From positions 84,525,001-84,589,000 of the forward strand of contig CM075656.1 of NCBI GenBank assembly GCA_037953625.1: 64,000 nt of DNA, read 5' to 3'. Below are positions 1 to 10,741 of this stretch, piece after piece. Made by a program: the position numbers and the translations under genes. Under the pieces are notes generated by a model. That model did no database searches. It saw only the letters and a list, made by a program, of their open reading frames with translations, and was not told the DNA's origin. Source of the DNA: Crotalaria pallida. Taxonomy: Eukaryota > Streptophyta > Magnoliopsida > Fabales > Fabaceae. The first letter of the stretch is position 1. Each line of letters opens with the position of its first letter.

Positions 1-679
1 AGGGTACTTGTTAAGGTTTCTAAACTTGGAAAATTAATCATAAGTGCACATTATTCTGTGTCTCGAGAATCTAAAAAAATGAATTTTCAATGGTTATTTA
101 CTTCATTTGATTTCTTAACAACAAGTGCATCAAGGGCACTTGTTAGAATTTCCCATATTTTAATGAAGTTGCCTTGAGAAAATAATTAGTGCTGTGGACC
201 TGGGTTATTGGTTAGTGCCCTTAGTGGAACGAAGTAGGTGATATGTCTGTAGTGGGACATCAGGACTTTATTTATCTTCAATTTATATAGTACAGTAGCA
301 TGGTATGCAATCCAATGGCGTGTGAACTCTCGATTTTTAATTTGAGGTAAAGACATGCAGAATTTTGTAAGATGTGATTTGTGGACAGTCACAAACTCCT
401 CTCTTGCACATGGCCCACTACGCCATCCCTACAATCAATTGTCTTAATGATTTCCTCCATAAGCTTTGCTTTTGCTTAAGTTTTCAACCACCAAATTTAT
501 ACACCAAGGCCAAACAAGTGAAGGTCACATTGCAATTATTATTCTTCATGCACATTTCCATCGGAGCTAAATGCATGTTTAAATGTACCTTGTATTTTCT
601 AAAAATTGATTTTGAGGAGTGAACGTTATCTATAATTATTTAACATCAAATAGTATAATTTTAGGATTTAATATAGTAC

Positions 680-772
680 CAAGGGAGTTGGTTCAAGTGG
701 TGGGATCCTGTCAACTTGAGAACTGGGAATGAGATTGAGGATGCATGTGGTACTGGCCAAAGAGTATAGAAA
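680..772 (+). mobile_element. Truncated SINE relative
   Basis: CAAGGGAGTTGGTTCAAGTG through GAACTGGGAATGAGATTGAG, then an A-run at 770, matches the start of the 7028 SINE with the middle deleted. Confidence 0.4.
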
Positions 773-1011
773 AAAAGGATTTAATGTAATAATTTTTCAT
801 CACAAAATCAAACATATACTTAGTTATGTGATATATCATCACACCAATAAAGTTAAGCAAAATTGATAGATAATGGGTTTTTTAAGTATGTTATCGGGGT
901 TCAATCCATGTCGTAAGTTTTCTATTTTTAGAAGGGGATTAGTCTTCACCTATGGGCTAATCCATATTCAACTTTTATCAAACTCTTCAACTCTAAAGTT
1001 AAAATCTAATA

Positions 1012-1301
1012 CTCCCTCCGGTCCTATATATAAGTCACATTCTAGAAAGTTTTCTTGGTCTTAATTATAGGTCACTTTATATTTTCTATGCATCATTTAT
1101 TGATTTTTCTCTTTTTTGCCCTTATTAAATGCTTTGACTATCTATGTGTTTTTTGTTCATTAATGAGTGAATTTTCCAAGAAAAGTTAAGGGGGTAAAAT
1201 TGTAATGTTACAATATATTCTCATAGAATTCATAAAACCAACCACTTTCCTTGGTATGTGTAATTCGGTTAAGTATGCCCTATAATAAGGATCGGAGTGA
1301 G
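1012..1301. mobile_element. Stowaway-like MITE
   Basis: Begins CTCCCTCCGGTCCTATATAT after TA and ends AAGGATCGGAGTGAG before TA. Very similar along its length to the element at 21232, which suggests recent activity of this subfamily. Confidence 0.75.
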
Positions 1302-1303
1302 TA

Positions 1304-2139
1304 TCTACGCAGATCCCACGTCTTCTTTTACCGTTTTTTTTTGGCAATGCTCTATAGACAAAAGAAATGGGCCATCATTAATTGAACCATACCGTACTGA
1401 AACGACCAGAATTAAGGCACAGCTTATACTCAGCCTGTTTTTAATTCAAGAATCTTTTGAAAAAAATTCAAAAGCAGCAAAAAAAAATTATACAATTTTG
1501 TTAATGGTATCCGAGAAATGAAAACTTATATATCTTTTCAAAATTACTATTTTAGTAATTATAATTAAAATTATAAAAAGTGTTGAGTAAATGAATGTTT
1601 ATGAAAATAAGTAATTAATTATTATTAAAAATTTAAATATAATCTTATAAATAGAACCAAAATAAAATTCTCAAAATAATTTATGGATATTGCTAACCAC
1701 TGTTTTCAGGACTGTAGTTAAAAACTCTTTTTTTACTTCAATAACCAATGTTCAAATTACACTATTTAGTATTTTTTTTAATAGTTTATACAAAGTAAAG
1801 GAGGAAGTGTGAGTATATATATATATATATATATACATTAATTATTGTCAAAGAATTTTCGACAACAATTAATGTATGCTCTAGAAAAATCTTTTCTTTT
1901 ATGATTGATTTTGTGGTCTCTTTAACTAATATTTATTATTTATTATATATATAGGATTATAAAATTATAAAATTATATTATAGATAGGCTTACATCATGA
2001 AAAAGTGACATGTATAATTTGTTAACTAATTGATAGCAAGTGACATATGTCATTTTTTTTTGTATAAGCTTACTTGTATATATTTTTTTTAGGCCAGGCC
2101 CGATCCTAACCTATTTTGGGCTTTAAGGCAAAAAAAGAA
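1304..2139. other. AT-rich intergenic DNA, no gene seen
   Basis: Short ORFs only. It contains a TA microsatellite and an inverted pair, TTAATTATTGTCAAAGAATT / ATTTTCGACAACAATTAA, around 1840-1875. Confidence 0.5.
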
Positions 2140-2665
2140 GGCTTATTTAAATTTTTAGTCCCTGAACTTAGGTGCTCTTTTGAAATTAGTCCTTGATCTT
2201 TTTTTTGTTGCTTTGGGTCCCTAAACTTTTTCAATTTTTGGAAAATGACCTTGTTGTTGCTTAAGTGATGATATGACCGATGAAATGCTACATAACCTTC
2301 GCAGTATTGATAGATAACATACTAGATGATGCCACGTGAATTTTAAAGATTAAAAAAAATTCAAATTTATTAAAAATAATTAAAAATTGTATTTTTTTAA
2401 AAAAAGAAAATAAAATCCTTTAATAATTTTGAAAAAAAAAATTAATAAAAAAAAATCATGTGGTGTTACAAAACGCTACATAGCACTTCATTCTTCGATG
2501 TCGGACAAGTGACGTGACATTCATTGGTCATATCATCACTTAAGCAACAACATGGTCCTTTTCCAAAAATTGAAAAAGTTTAGGGACCCAAAATAACGAA
2601 AAAAAATATCAAGGACCAATTCCAAAAGAGCATATAAGTTCAAGGACTAAAAACCTAAATAAACC
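2140..2665. mobile_element. Fold-back element, GGCTTATTTAAATTTTTAGTCC type
   Basis: The left arm contains TTAGTCCCTGAACTTAGGTG and the right arm TATAAGTTCAAGGACTAAAA, inverted over roughly 100 bp. A second copy of the type occupies about 47905-48450. Confidence 0.6.
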
Positions 2666-3239
2666 AGAATTTGGGATCCTCATTCATAAAAAAAAAATTA
2701 TTAAAAACAAATCAATTAAAAATGTAGTGTATATATGTCTAGTAAATTAAAGCAATGACAACAATCAATAATATAACTAGTTATTAAAAAATAAGATTTG
2801 AAATAAAATAAAAATTATTAAGTAAAGAAGTAATAAAAAACCCTTTTCATGTTGGATTTCAAAAATAAAGTTCATTACTTTTTTTATTTATAGATTAAAT
2901 GAGCAAATGGAAAAAACAATTTAAAATATTATGCTAAAAATCATTGATGGTTAAGAGATGAAAAAAACTTGAAACTATTATTTTTTTTTCAAAAATAAAT
3001 GTATTATTAAAAATAATATGGGCCCCAAATTTTTTTGGATCCAAGGCGGTCGCCCTTGTGGCACTCCCTTGGCACAGACTATCTACCATTTTCTTATATT
3101 CTGAAGATTGTTTAAGCAGTACAATAACGAGAAAGTCGTATAAGAAATCTAACTTTAATAGTTTTCAATATTGTAAAATCTTAATTTTTCAAGAAATTTT
3201 TTTTTTTTTACTTCTTCAACTGATTAAAGATATTTATTA

Positions 3240-3505
3240 CTCACTTTGTTCCTAATTATAAGACCCTTTTGAGACGTTTCACGTCAATTACGAAAGTTGA
3301 TTAATTTAGTTAATTGTATTGGAACTGTGAACTTTTTATGTGTATTTTCAAAATTACCCCTATTAATATTATTGGGAATCTAAAAAGTGTTAAATAAATG
3401 GGGTTGTTTGTGAAAAAAAGTAATTAATGATCATTGAAAATTGGTATGAGATCTTATAAATAGGAAAAAATAAAAGTGTCAACAGGATCTTAGTAACGGA
3501 GTGAG
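3240..3505. mobile_element. Stowaway-like MITE
   Basis: CTCACTTTGTTCCTAATTAT at the left, ACGGAGTGAG at the right, TA on both sides. Confidence 0.65.
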
Positions 3506-3846
3506 TAGCATTTTGTTTGATGTTAAACATAGCTACATGGACTTGTACTGTACTCCACCTCCACCGTTTCATATGTATGTGTTTTAAGGTTATGCACTGG
3601 TTTTAAGAAATTGTTAAATGATGTAAGAATTTGTTGTATTTTGACTATAATGTCCCTATATAATCATTATTGAAGAGAGAAAGATATTGGAAGTGAAAAA
3701 AAGAATATAATAAATATGGATGTATTTAAAAAAATAACATTAATTATGTATTGAATTTATAAAATAACAACACTTATAAAATACAGTACAAATGTTAAAC
3801 AAAATTACAGAAACATAAACACTAATTTATGTTCACAAACATGCTA

Positions 3847-4119
3847 CTACCTCTGTCCCTAATTATAGGGTTCTTTTGAAAGATTTCACGTTTATTAAGA
3901 AAATGGAATAATTTAGCTAATTGTATTGGAAATGTGAACTTTTGATATATATTTTCAAAATTACCCTTATTAATATTATTGGGAATCTAAAAAGTGTTAA
4001 ATAAATAGAGGTATTTGTAGAAAAAAATAATTAATATTCATTGAAAATTGGTAAAGGACCTTATAAATAAGGACAAAATAAAAGTGTTAAAATGACCTTA
4101 TAATTAGGGACGGAGGGAG
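3847..4119. mobile_element. Stowaway-like MITE
   Basis: CTACCTCTGTCCCTAATTAT at the left mirrors TAATTAGGGACGGAGGGAG at the right, TA flanks. It lies 360 bp upstream of the CASPL2B TATA box. Confidence 0.75.
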
Positions 4120-4476
4120 TACAAAATTTCCTACTTGCAATATCAAAATTCCCTTTTCCTAGAAACAATAAAAGGAGCATTAAAAACCACATTTTTGTTT
4201 TCACTTACACGTCTTTTATAGGAAGGAGTTGGTTGATTTTTTACAAACTTCTCTACTCTTTCCAATATCCTTAAATGCAGAACCAGACGTGAGAGCAGAC
4301 CCATTTAATGACCCCTTTCTATGCATAGGCTCAAATTTGTTTGTCATTTCTCACATTTCCTATTCTATGTCCTTGCAGCCTCAATCTTTGACCACTTGTC
4401 ACTCTGTGATACATTAAGCTCTACCATCATCACTATTTTGGAAATTTTCCAAAAAAAAATTCTTCTGTCTATGCTC

Positions 4477-4483
4477 TATATAA
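4477..4483 (+). promoter_or_regulatory. TATA box of CASPL2B
   Basis: TATATAA in the context CTCTATATAAGC, about 100 bp before the start codon. Position and sequence fit a plant core promoter, with transcription expected to start near 4510. Confidence 0.6.
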
Positions 4484-4583
4484 GCAGTGAAGTGGTTAGC
4501 ATTGGTATTTATCAATAATACTTCACTGGTTTTCTTTCTGTGCTAGCTTAGTTGTTTCTTAGTGTTGATTTTATAGGAGAGAA

Positions 4584-6667
4584 ATGAGTTATTTGGGTGT
4601 AGGTGTTAGTCCTGGGACAGTGCCAGTGTACCACAACACTAAAGTATTGGATAGGAAGATCAGGATAACTGAGTTGGTGTTAAGATGTGTGATCCTTGGT
4701 CTAGGAGTTGTTGCAGCTGTGCTTATAGGGACTGATTCACAAGTCCTAGAGATTTTTTCCATTAAGAAGAAAGCTAAATTTACTGATATGAAGGCATTAG
4801 TGTAAGATCTCTATAATATCTTCAATCTTCTCTTTTGTTTATTTGCAGCTTTTGTTCTCATAATTTTGATGGCAAAAAATTTTGCAGATTCTTGGTGATT
4901 GCTAATGGTTTAGCTGCTGGCTACTCATTAATCCATGGATTGCGTTGTGCTGTTAGTATGTCAAGGGGAAGTGTAATCTTCAGCAAGCCCTTGGCTTGGG
5001 CCATTTTTTCTGGTGATCAGGTACATTTAGTGATTTTTTTTATGAGTTCTGTTATTTGAATATCAGTTATTGAACAGAGTCATTTATTTATGAGTTCTGT
5101 TATTTGAATATCAGCTATTGAACATAGTATTTGAAAGTGTATACTTTTAGCTCTTATTGTTGGAAGTTCCACATGATCTTGTCTTATCTTCTGTGACATA
5201 GTTTAAATATTTCTTAGATTACTCTTTTCATTGTTAATTAGTTTTGAGATGAAACCATAACATCATATCGAAGTCAAAGCCCAATTGTTTTGAGATCGAA
5301 CCATAACACTAGTCTCTTTTTAGTTTTTACTATTTTCCTTTTGTATAAAATCATCAAAGAAAACAAATTAAAGGGGTACTATCAAGTTTCAATACCCATT
5401 ATTGCTTATTTAGTATTTACAAAGAGAGTAATTTTTTTCTCTTCTTCTGCAGTCTGCACTATGAACAAAGCACACCACAAATTTCAATATGTTTAAGATT
5501 TCTCCACTGCTTTTTTCATTTTGCTGCAATTTATTGACATTTTGGCTGTTATATGAGTAGTAAATGACAAATTGGCAATTGTCCAGAGTTGAAGTCTGAA
5601 AATTGATCAAGTGAAATAATGAGCTCATATCAAACTGTTTAGGCAAAACTATCTTAAAGAGAAACTATTATTTGATTGATTCACTTGTTCAACTTTCAAT
5701 TCAAACCTTTGATTCTGTTATGTATTTTATGCTCAGAGTAGGAAGTTTTATATAAATTGTTTGAATTTTAGGCTCAAAATTGAATAACACAAGCCATAAA
5801 CAACTACAAGTATGTCTTGTCACGCATGGGAAACTAGTACTGTAGGACCACTTTATGGAACCATAAATGACTGTTGTTAGGAGTGTAGAATCATTAACCA
5901 TAAGCCATACTTAACCCCACGGTTGGGACCTGCTGGTTGTTGAAACTTTAATTTGTGGTAGGAATGACTAAAGCAAAGAATAAAATAACAATAACCTTAT
6001 GTGTACATTCAGGATTGACAGCATATAAGACAAGCAAATAATCATCCAAATATCAATTCTAGATATACATATAATACCACTCATAAAACAATGGGTACGG
6101 GGAATGTAAGCTGTGGCACCGTCATGTACCTTTATTGAAGAAAGGCTTTTTATATTCATTTTAATTTTCAATAATAATAATAATAATACTTTCGAAGCAT
6201 TATTTGTGGTGTTGTTTTCAATATAAACAGTAGTATAATCTATTGTCACCACACAACACATGTGAAGGTTTCATAAATGAATCATTACATATGTTGTAAC
6301 CTTATCAGAAAAGTGCAAGACAAGTACCTAGAGAACAACACCTAAGATTTATCTATTTTTAATTGAATCAATCTCAGAACAATAATAACATGGTTAAAAC
6401 CTGAATCTATTTATGCAGGTAATGGCATACATTACAGTGGCTGCAGTAGCAGCTGCAGGACAATCAGCTGTGTTTGCAAAGTTAGGCCAGCCAGAACTGC
6501 AATGGATGAAGATATGTAACATGTATGGGAAATTCTGCAACCAAGTGGGAGAAGGGATAGCAAGTGCTTTTGTAGTTAGTCTTAGTATGGTGGTCTTGTC
6601 TTGTATTTCTGCTTTCAGTCTCTTCCGTTTGTATGGTGGTAACAAAAACAAGAGTACATCTTGGTAG
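4584..6667 (+). CDS. CASPL2B: CASP-like protein, subfamily 2B (four-TM membrane protein)
   Basis: Three exons, 4584-4801, 4888-5020 and 6419-6667, join in frame through GT-AG introns (GTAAGA donor, TTTTGCAG acceptor) to a 199-residue protein, a normal length for the family. The N-terminus MSYLGVGVSPGTVPVYHNTK and the C-terminal GKFCNQVGEGIASAF / FRLYGGNK motifs are typical of CASPL2B proteins. Four hydrophobic segments lie at about 31-49, 73-93, 108-135 and 167-188. The family's conserved Arg of TM1 (R34) and Asp of TM3 (D116) are present. CASP founders build the Casparian-strip membrane scaffold; 2B members are plasma-membrane proteins of poorly known role, so any barrier function is inferred from the family. 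A TATA box lies about 100 bp upstream. Intron 2 (1398 bp) carries a local tandem duplication. Gene identity is secure; the exact subfamily number is from recalled similarity. Confidence 0.93.
5041..5127 (+). repeat. 48-bp-period tandem duplication in CASPL2B intron 2
   Basis: A 39-base segment starting TATGAGTTCTGTTATTTG (5041-5079) recurs at 5089-5127 with two or three mismatches, separated by 9 bases. It lies just inside the 5' part of the intron and does not touch the splice sites. Confidence 0.8.
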
Positions 6668-7027
6668 GTTAGTTGCCACTTACCACATTTGTTTTCTTGT
6701 TGAGTTAACACTGTCAATCTGCCACTCACTCACCTATAGTTTCTTGGCCAATGTAATAGTAATATATAGTAGTAGTTCTGTAATTTGCATGTTGGAAATA
6801 CGAGAATGCCGAGTATGTTACTGATCTGGGCTTTAATTATTAATTGATGGCCTATAAAGTTGAAAGAACAGTGATATATACAACTCCTTTGGCATGCTAC
6901 ATTTTCAATTCCGAACATCCTTTATGGCTAAGGTGAGAGGGGAGTAATAGAAACCAATGATTCTTAAAAGATGTAAATACTTTACTGGCTGAAACAAATT
7001 CCAGAGATCAAATTAGCATGGAAAAAC

Positions 7028-7228
7028 CAACGGGGATGGACTCAAGTGGTGTGATCCTGTCACTTGAGAACTTGGGAATGGGACCTGAGACTAAGAAGTT
7101 CAGATTCGATTCCCGGTTAACGCATCCCATTGGGAAAGGCACATGAACGCGATATCGTGCATGATTAGTCTCAAGGATTCCTTGATATTAAAGGTGCTCT
7201 GTGATACTAGCTAAAGATTACGGGAAAA
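7028..7228 (+). mobile_element. SINE-like element
   Basis: Starts near CAACGGGGATGGACTCAAGTG, has a B-box-like AGATTCGATTCCCGG, a body ending in TAGTCTCAAGGATTCCTTG and an A-rich end. The internal order matches the SINEs at 18454 and 27566. A truncated relative lies at 680-772. No clear target duplication was found. Confidence 0.55.
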
Positions 7229-7658
7229 AAAATTAACCAATTAGATCAAATCTCATGTATCAAATTGATTGAGTGAACCAATTTCAAGGAATAAATTGCT
7301 GTTATATTCACTAGTGAGCTGATTTATTTATTTATTTATTATTACCATCACATATAAGATAGCAAGATACATTAAAACAAAAATTGAATTTTTTGCATTA
7401 AAAAAATGAGTGTTACTTACATGCAACCCAATTTTGGATTGTTGCTATACAATCCATAATTAGAACAATCATATATTGCCATGTCATATATATGGGAGCA
7501 AAAAAAATTAATTTTTTTCTTTTCAAAAAATGATGTGGGCATGTGGCAAACATATTATTGGTTTAACCATAGATTGCATAGCAATAATATAAAATTAGGT
7601 TGCATGCTAGAAATTTCCTAAAAAAATACCTAAAGCATTGAAACTTAATTTGTAAGAG

Positions 7659-7668
7659 TGTTGTTGTG

Positions 7669-7712
<44 letters not shown>
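7659..7712 (+). repeat. (TG)n(TA)n microsatellite
   Basis: TGTGTGTGTGTG followed by about 16 TA units. Similar TA runs occur at 1815-1836, 37017-37039 and 46073-46101. Confidence 0.9.
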
Positions 7713-7716
<4 letters not shown>

Positions 7717-7944
7717 AAAAAAAAAACCCTAAGAGATATATTTGAGATAATACAATATTTAATTGAAAATAATTATCATTGGTAATAACATAATATTATC
7801 ATAATATTAATAAGATTGAAGTCCAAAATTGGTTTTATCTTTAAATATTAATAATCTATTAATGAAAGCATAATTTATTTTTCTCCTCTTCTCAAAACTA
7901 GGCTTGATCATTATCGTTGGGTTTTTAAAAAAATGGCTCAATTA

Positions 7945-8564
7945 TATTTTTATTTTTTATCTTATTTTCAAGATTTACTTGTCTTTATTATTTTTTGAAT
8001 AATTTTTTACCTTTATTTTTTTTAAATATTCAGTTTGATCATTCCGTTAAAATAAAGTGAGATTTTACCAGAATGTTCTGAAATATTCCCTTTCATTCCC
8101 GATTCTGGAAAATACTGCTAGATTCCGACGAAAAGAATATTGCTGAAAGAGGAATGAGAGAGGAGGAGAAAGGAGAAGAAGAAATAGGTAGATGAATAAG
8201 AGAGACTGAAATTCGAAAAAGAAGGAGGAAGAAGAAGAGGAAGAGAGGAAGAGGAATGAGGGAGAAGGAGGAAGAAGAATAAGAGAGAGGTGAAGTTCGA
8301 AGAATAAGAAGAAGAAAAATGAGAGAGGCTAAAATTCAAAGAAGAATAAGAAGAAAGACTAAGAGAGAGGAAGAGGAAGAAGGAATGGGGATCTGGGAGG
8401 GGAGGGAATATCATAGAATATTCTGGTTAAATTTAACTTTATTTGACGAACACGATCAAACCAAATCTTTTTAAAAAAGTAAAGGACAAAAATTATTTAA
8501 AAAAATAATAAAAAACTAAAGTGAAGATTGGAAATAAGATGAAGAACCAAAAATGTAATTAAGC
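7945..8564. mobile_element. Fold-back element with a polypurine core
   Basis: The arms GGCTCAATTATATTTTTATT and CCAAAAATGTAATTAAGC are inverted. Between them, 8140-8400 is almost pure A/G (GAGGAAGAAG-type), with very few pyrimidines on the plus strand. Confidence 0.6.
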
Positions 8565-9291
8565 AAAAAAAAATATTATTCGCAATTTACACCTTTCTTA
8601 TTTCAATGTACTATGTTTTGCAAAATTGACCATAAAATCAGTTAAAGGCTAAGAAGTTAAGGCAAGAAAAATTATGACCAATAAGCAGTGATTTAACAGT
8701 AACTTGGTAAAATTAACTGATAAGTGAGTGATTGATGGTGTAAAATTACATGAATGGGTTTGAGTTTTTTGCGCAGCTTAAATAATTTATAAGCTACCTG
8801 AAATAATATAAGAGCGAAAAATTATGAGTTTATAAGCTAATTATTTGATTAAATATAATTATTTGATAAGTTTAACTTATAAGCAAGCTAACGAGTGTAA
8901 AATGAAACAAAGAGTTTATCAAATACTATGAACTTATAATAATGTGAATTATTTCTCGGAAAAACATAACCAAAAGCCTATTTCTTATCAATAAATTGTT
9001 GACTGACATTCGTTTTAGAATACAACTCTTTTAAGGATGTAACACATCAATTAAGAAATGGAGCAATATATTTATTTATAATCTATTAAATTCATGTTTT
9101 TTTTTTGTTTTTGTTTTTGTCGCTTACTATCTCTTTATGATCATTAGAGATGAAATTATAAAAACCATAATTAATGTTACATTGATTTATAAGAAAAATT
9201 TATATTATGAAAGATTTTTTTTTTAAAAAAAAAATACTTATATTATGAAATAGAGAAAATACATGCTTATAAGTAAACTATTTTTTTTTTT

Positions 9292-9928
9292 GGCTTCTCT
9301 CTTCCTCAATCTTCTTCTCTTCTCTTCTCCGTTTTCCTCTCTTTTGTGATAGCGGTAGAAGGGGAGGGATCTCCCTCCCTCCCATTCCTTGGTTGGTGTG
9401 TGGGTTTTTTTTCTCTTCCAGTTATATCTGGGTTAAATAAATAAATCTTGCCTTTGTGCAAGTGTGTGGTTTTTCTTGTCCCAGTTTCACCTGGGTTTTG
9501 CTTTTGTGTGTTTGAGTCTGGGAAGACTTTTTATTTGTCCAGATCTGATGACCTTCCTTTCTTCTCCAATAACTAGAAGACTGATATTCGGGACAGCTTT
9601 TCCTTTCCAGATCTCTGTCTTCTCTTCTGTCCAGTGGCTCTACCTCCTCAGATCTGAGATTCTTTGTCGCCGAACTGTGCTTACTTCCGGTATTGATGAG
9701 ATGGTTATCTTGGAAACAAAGGCTGTTGAATCTCTTGTTAGAGTTCGAAGCTGAAGCTGGATGTTGATGATGATCCTGATTCACAGGGAGTTTGCTGTTA
9801 TGACTGAGTATATAGTCTTTTTTAGCAATCTTTATTGTATGGAAAATATGTGATTTGTTATTGTACTGTTGGATTTACTTGTACTATTTTCTGTTATGGA
9901 ATGAATTACATATTTTCTTAAAAAGAAA
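9292..9928 (+). mobile_element. Retroposed element or retrocopy with a 17-bp target duplication
   Basis: TAAACTATTTTTTTTTT occurs at 9274-9290 and again at 9929-9945, directly flanking the segment. The insert starts with a pyrimidine-rich leader (GGCTTCTCTCTTCCTCAATC) and ends in an A-rich tail (CTTAAAAAGAAA), the form left by LINE-driven retroposition. It has one 96-codon open frame with no domain I recognise. It could be a non-autonomous LINE derivative or a processed cDNA. Confidence 0.65.
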
Positions 9929-10066
9929 TAAACTATTTTTTTTTTAAAGAACCGTCTCTAATCAAATTTGGTGAATGACCTAATTTAGGTTAAATAAGTC
10001 CATTAACTAACGTACAAGAGTCACTTAAAAAGCCACTTTATTAAACAGTCTAAACCCATACACGTA

Positions 10067-10241
10067 ACCAACAAAGCCCAGCACAGTTGGTAGATAGCTG
10101 AGTTCTTTAAGCATGATGTCAGAGGTTCAATCCTTGCCGTGGGCATGAAAAAGACTTTGTTGGTGATCTCTACGCCGGAGGGGATTAGTCTTCGGCTGTC
10201 GATCGGGAATACCTTTGGTGTAAAAAAAAAAAAAAAAAAAA
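10067..10241 (+). mobile_element. tRNA-derived SINE with poly(A) tail upstream of NAR1
   Basis: An A-box-like AGCACAGTTGGTAG (about 10079) and B-box GAGGTTCAATCC (10122-10133) are spaced as in tRNA-derived SINEs. The element ends in about 20 A. CCATACACGTA flanks it at 10056-10066 and 10242-10252, an 11-bp target duplication. It ends about 300 bp before the NAR1 start. Confidence 0.8.
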
Positions 10242-10400
10242 CCATACACGTAGACGTATCTTCTCTTTTGAAGAGTGCCACATTAACAAAAACCAAAATC
10301 CTCGTGGCAAATACTACACAGCTTTCTTCTTTCACAACTCTCTTGTTTTGCTGCTTTGACCTACCCTCCAATTTTTTGACCCCTCTCCAAATCTTCTCCA

Positions 10401-10409
10401 AAACCCTAA
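10401..10409 (+). promoter_or_regulatory. Telo-box-like motif upstream of NAR1
   Basis: AAACCCTAA lies about 140 bp before the NAR1 start, in a pyrimidine-rich leader. Telo-boxes are frequent in promoters or leaders of plant housekeeping genes; use here is inferred. Confidence 0.4.
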
Positions 10410-10547
10410 CTTTCTACACTTTTCGGATACCCTTTTTCCCTTTATCACCATTTAAGCTTCTGGGTATCTCTACCTTCGCTGTTTTCTCAACACAGAAATT
10501 GCTGATCACTCACAATCGAATACAGCAAAAAAGAACCAAAAAAAAAA

Positions 10548-10710
10548 ATGTCAGAGAAATTCTCAGCGGGTCTTCGGATTGGGGACCTCAACGATTTCAT
10601 AGCTCCATCTCAAGCATGCATAGTTTCCCTCAAGGGTTTGAAATCAAATGCTACTCAACCCGATATTAAACCCGAGGTATTTTATTTCGATTAATGTTGT
10701 GTTTTTCAAG

Positions 10711-10741
<31 letters not shown>

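Noticed and set aside
8118..8414. 98-codon minus-strand frame, Ser/Leu/Phe-rich
   Set aside because: It is a translation of the polypurine tract and only reflects low complexity.
10067..10241. Possible tRNA gene from A- and B-box motifs
   Set aside because: No cloverleaf can be folded; the poly(A) tail and target duplication make it a SINE. The same applies to the other SINE copies.
10021..10401. 126-codon minus-strand frame upstream of NAR1
   Set aside because: It runs through the SINE and its poly(A) tail, then the promoter; there is no protein signal.
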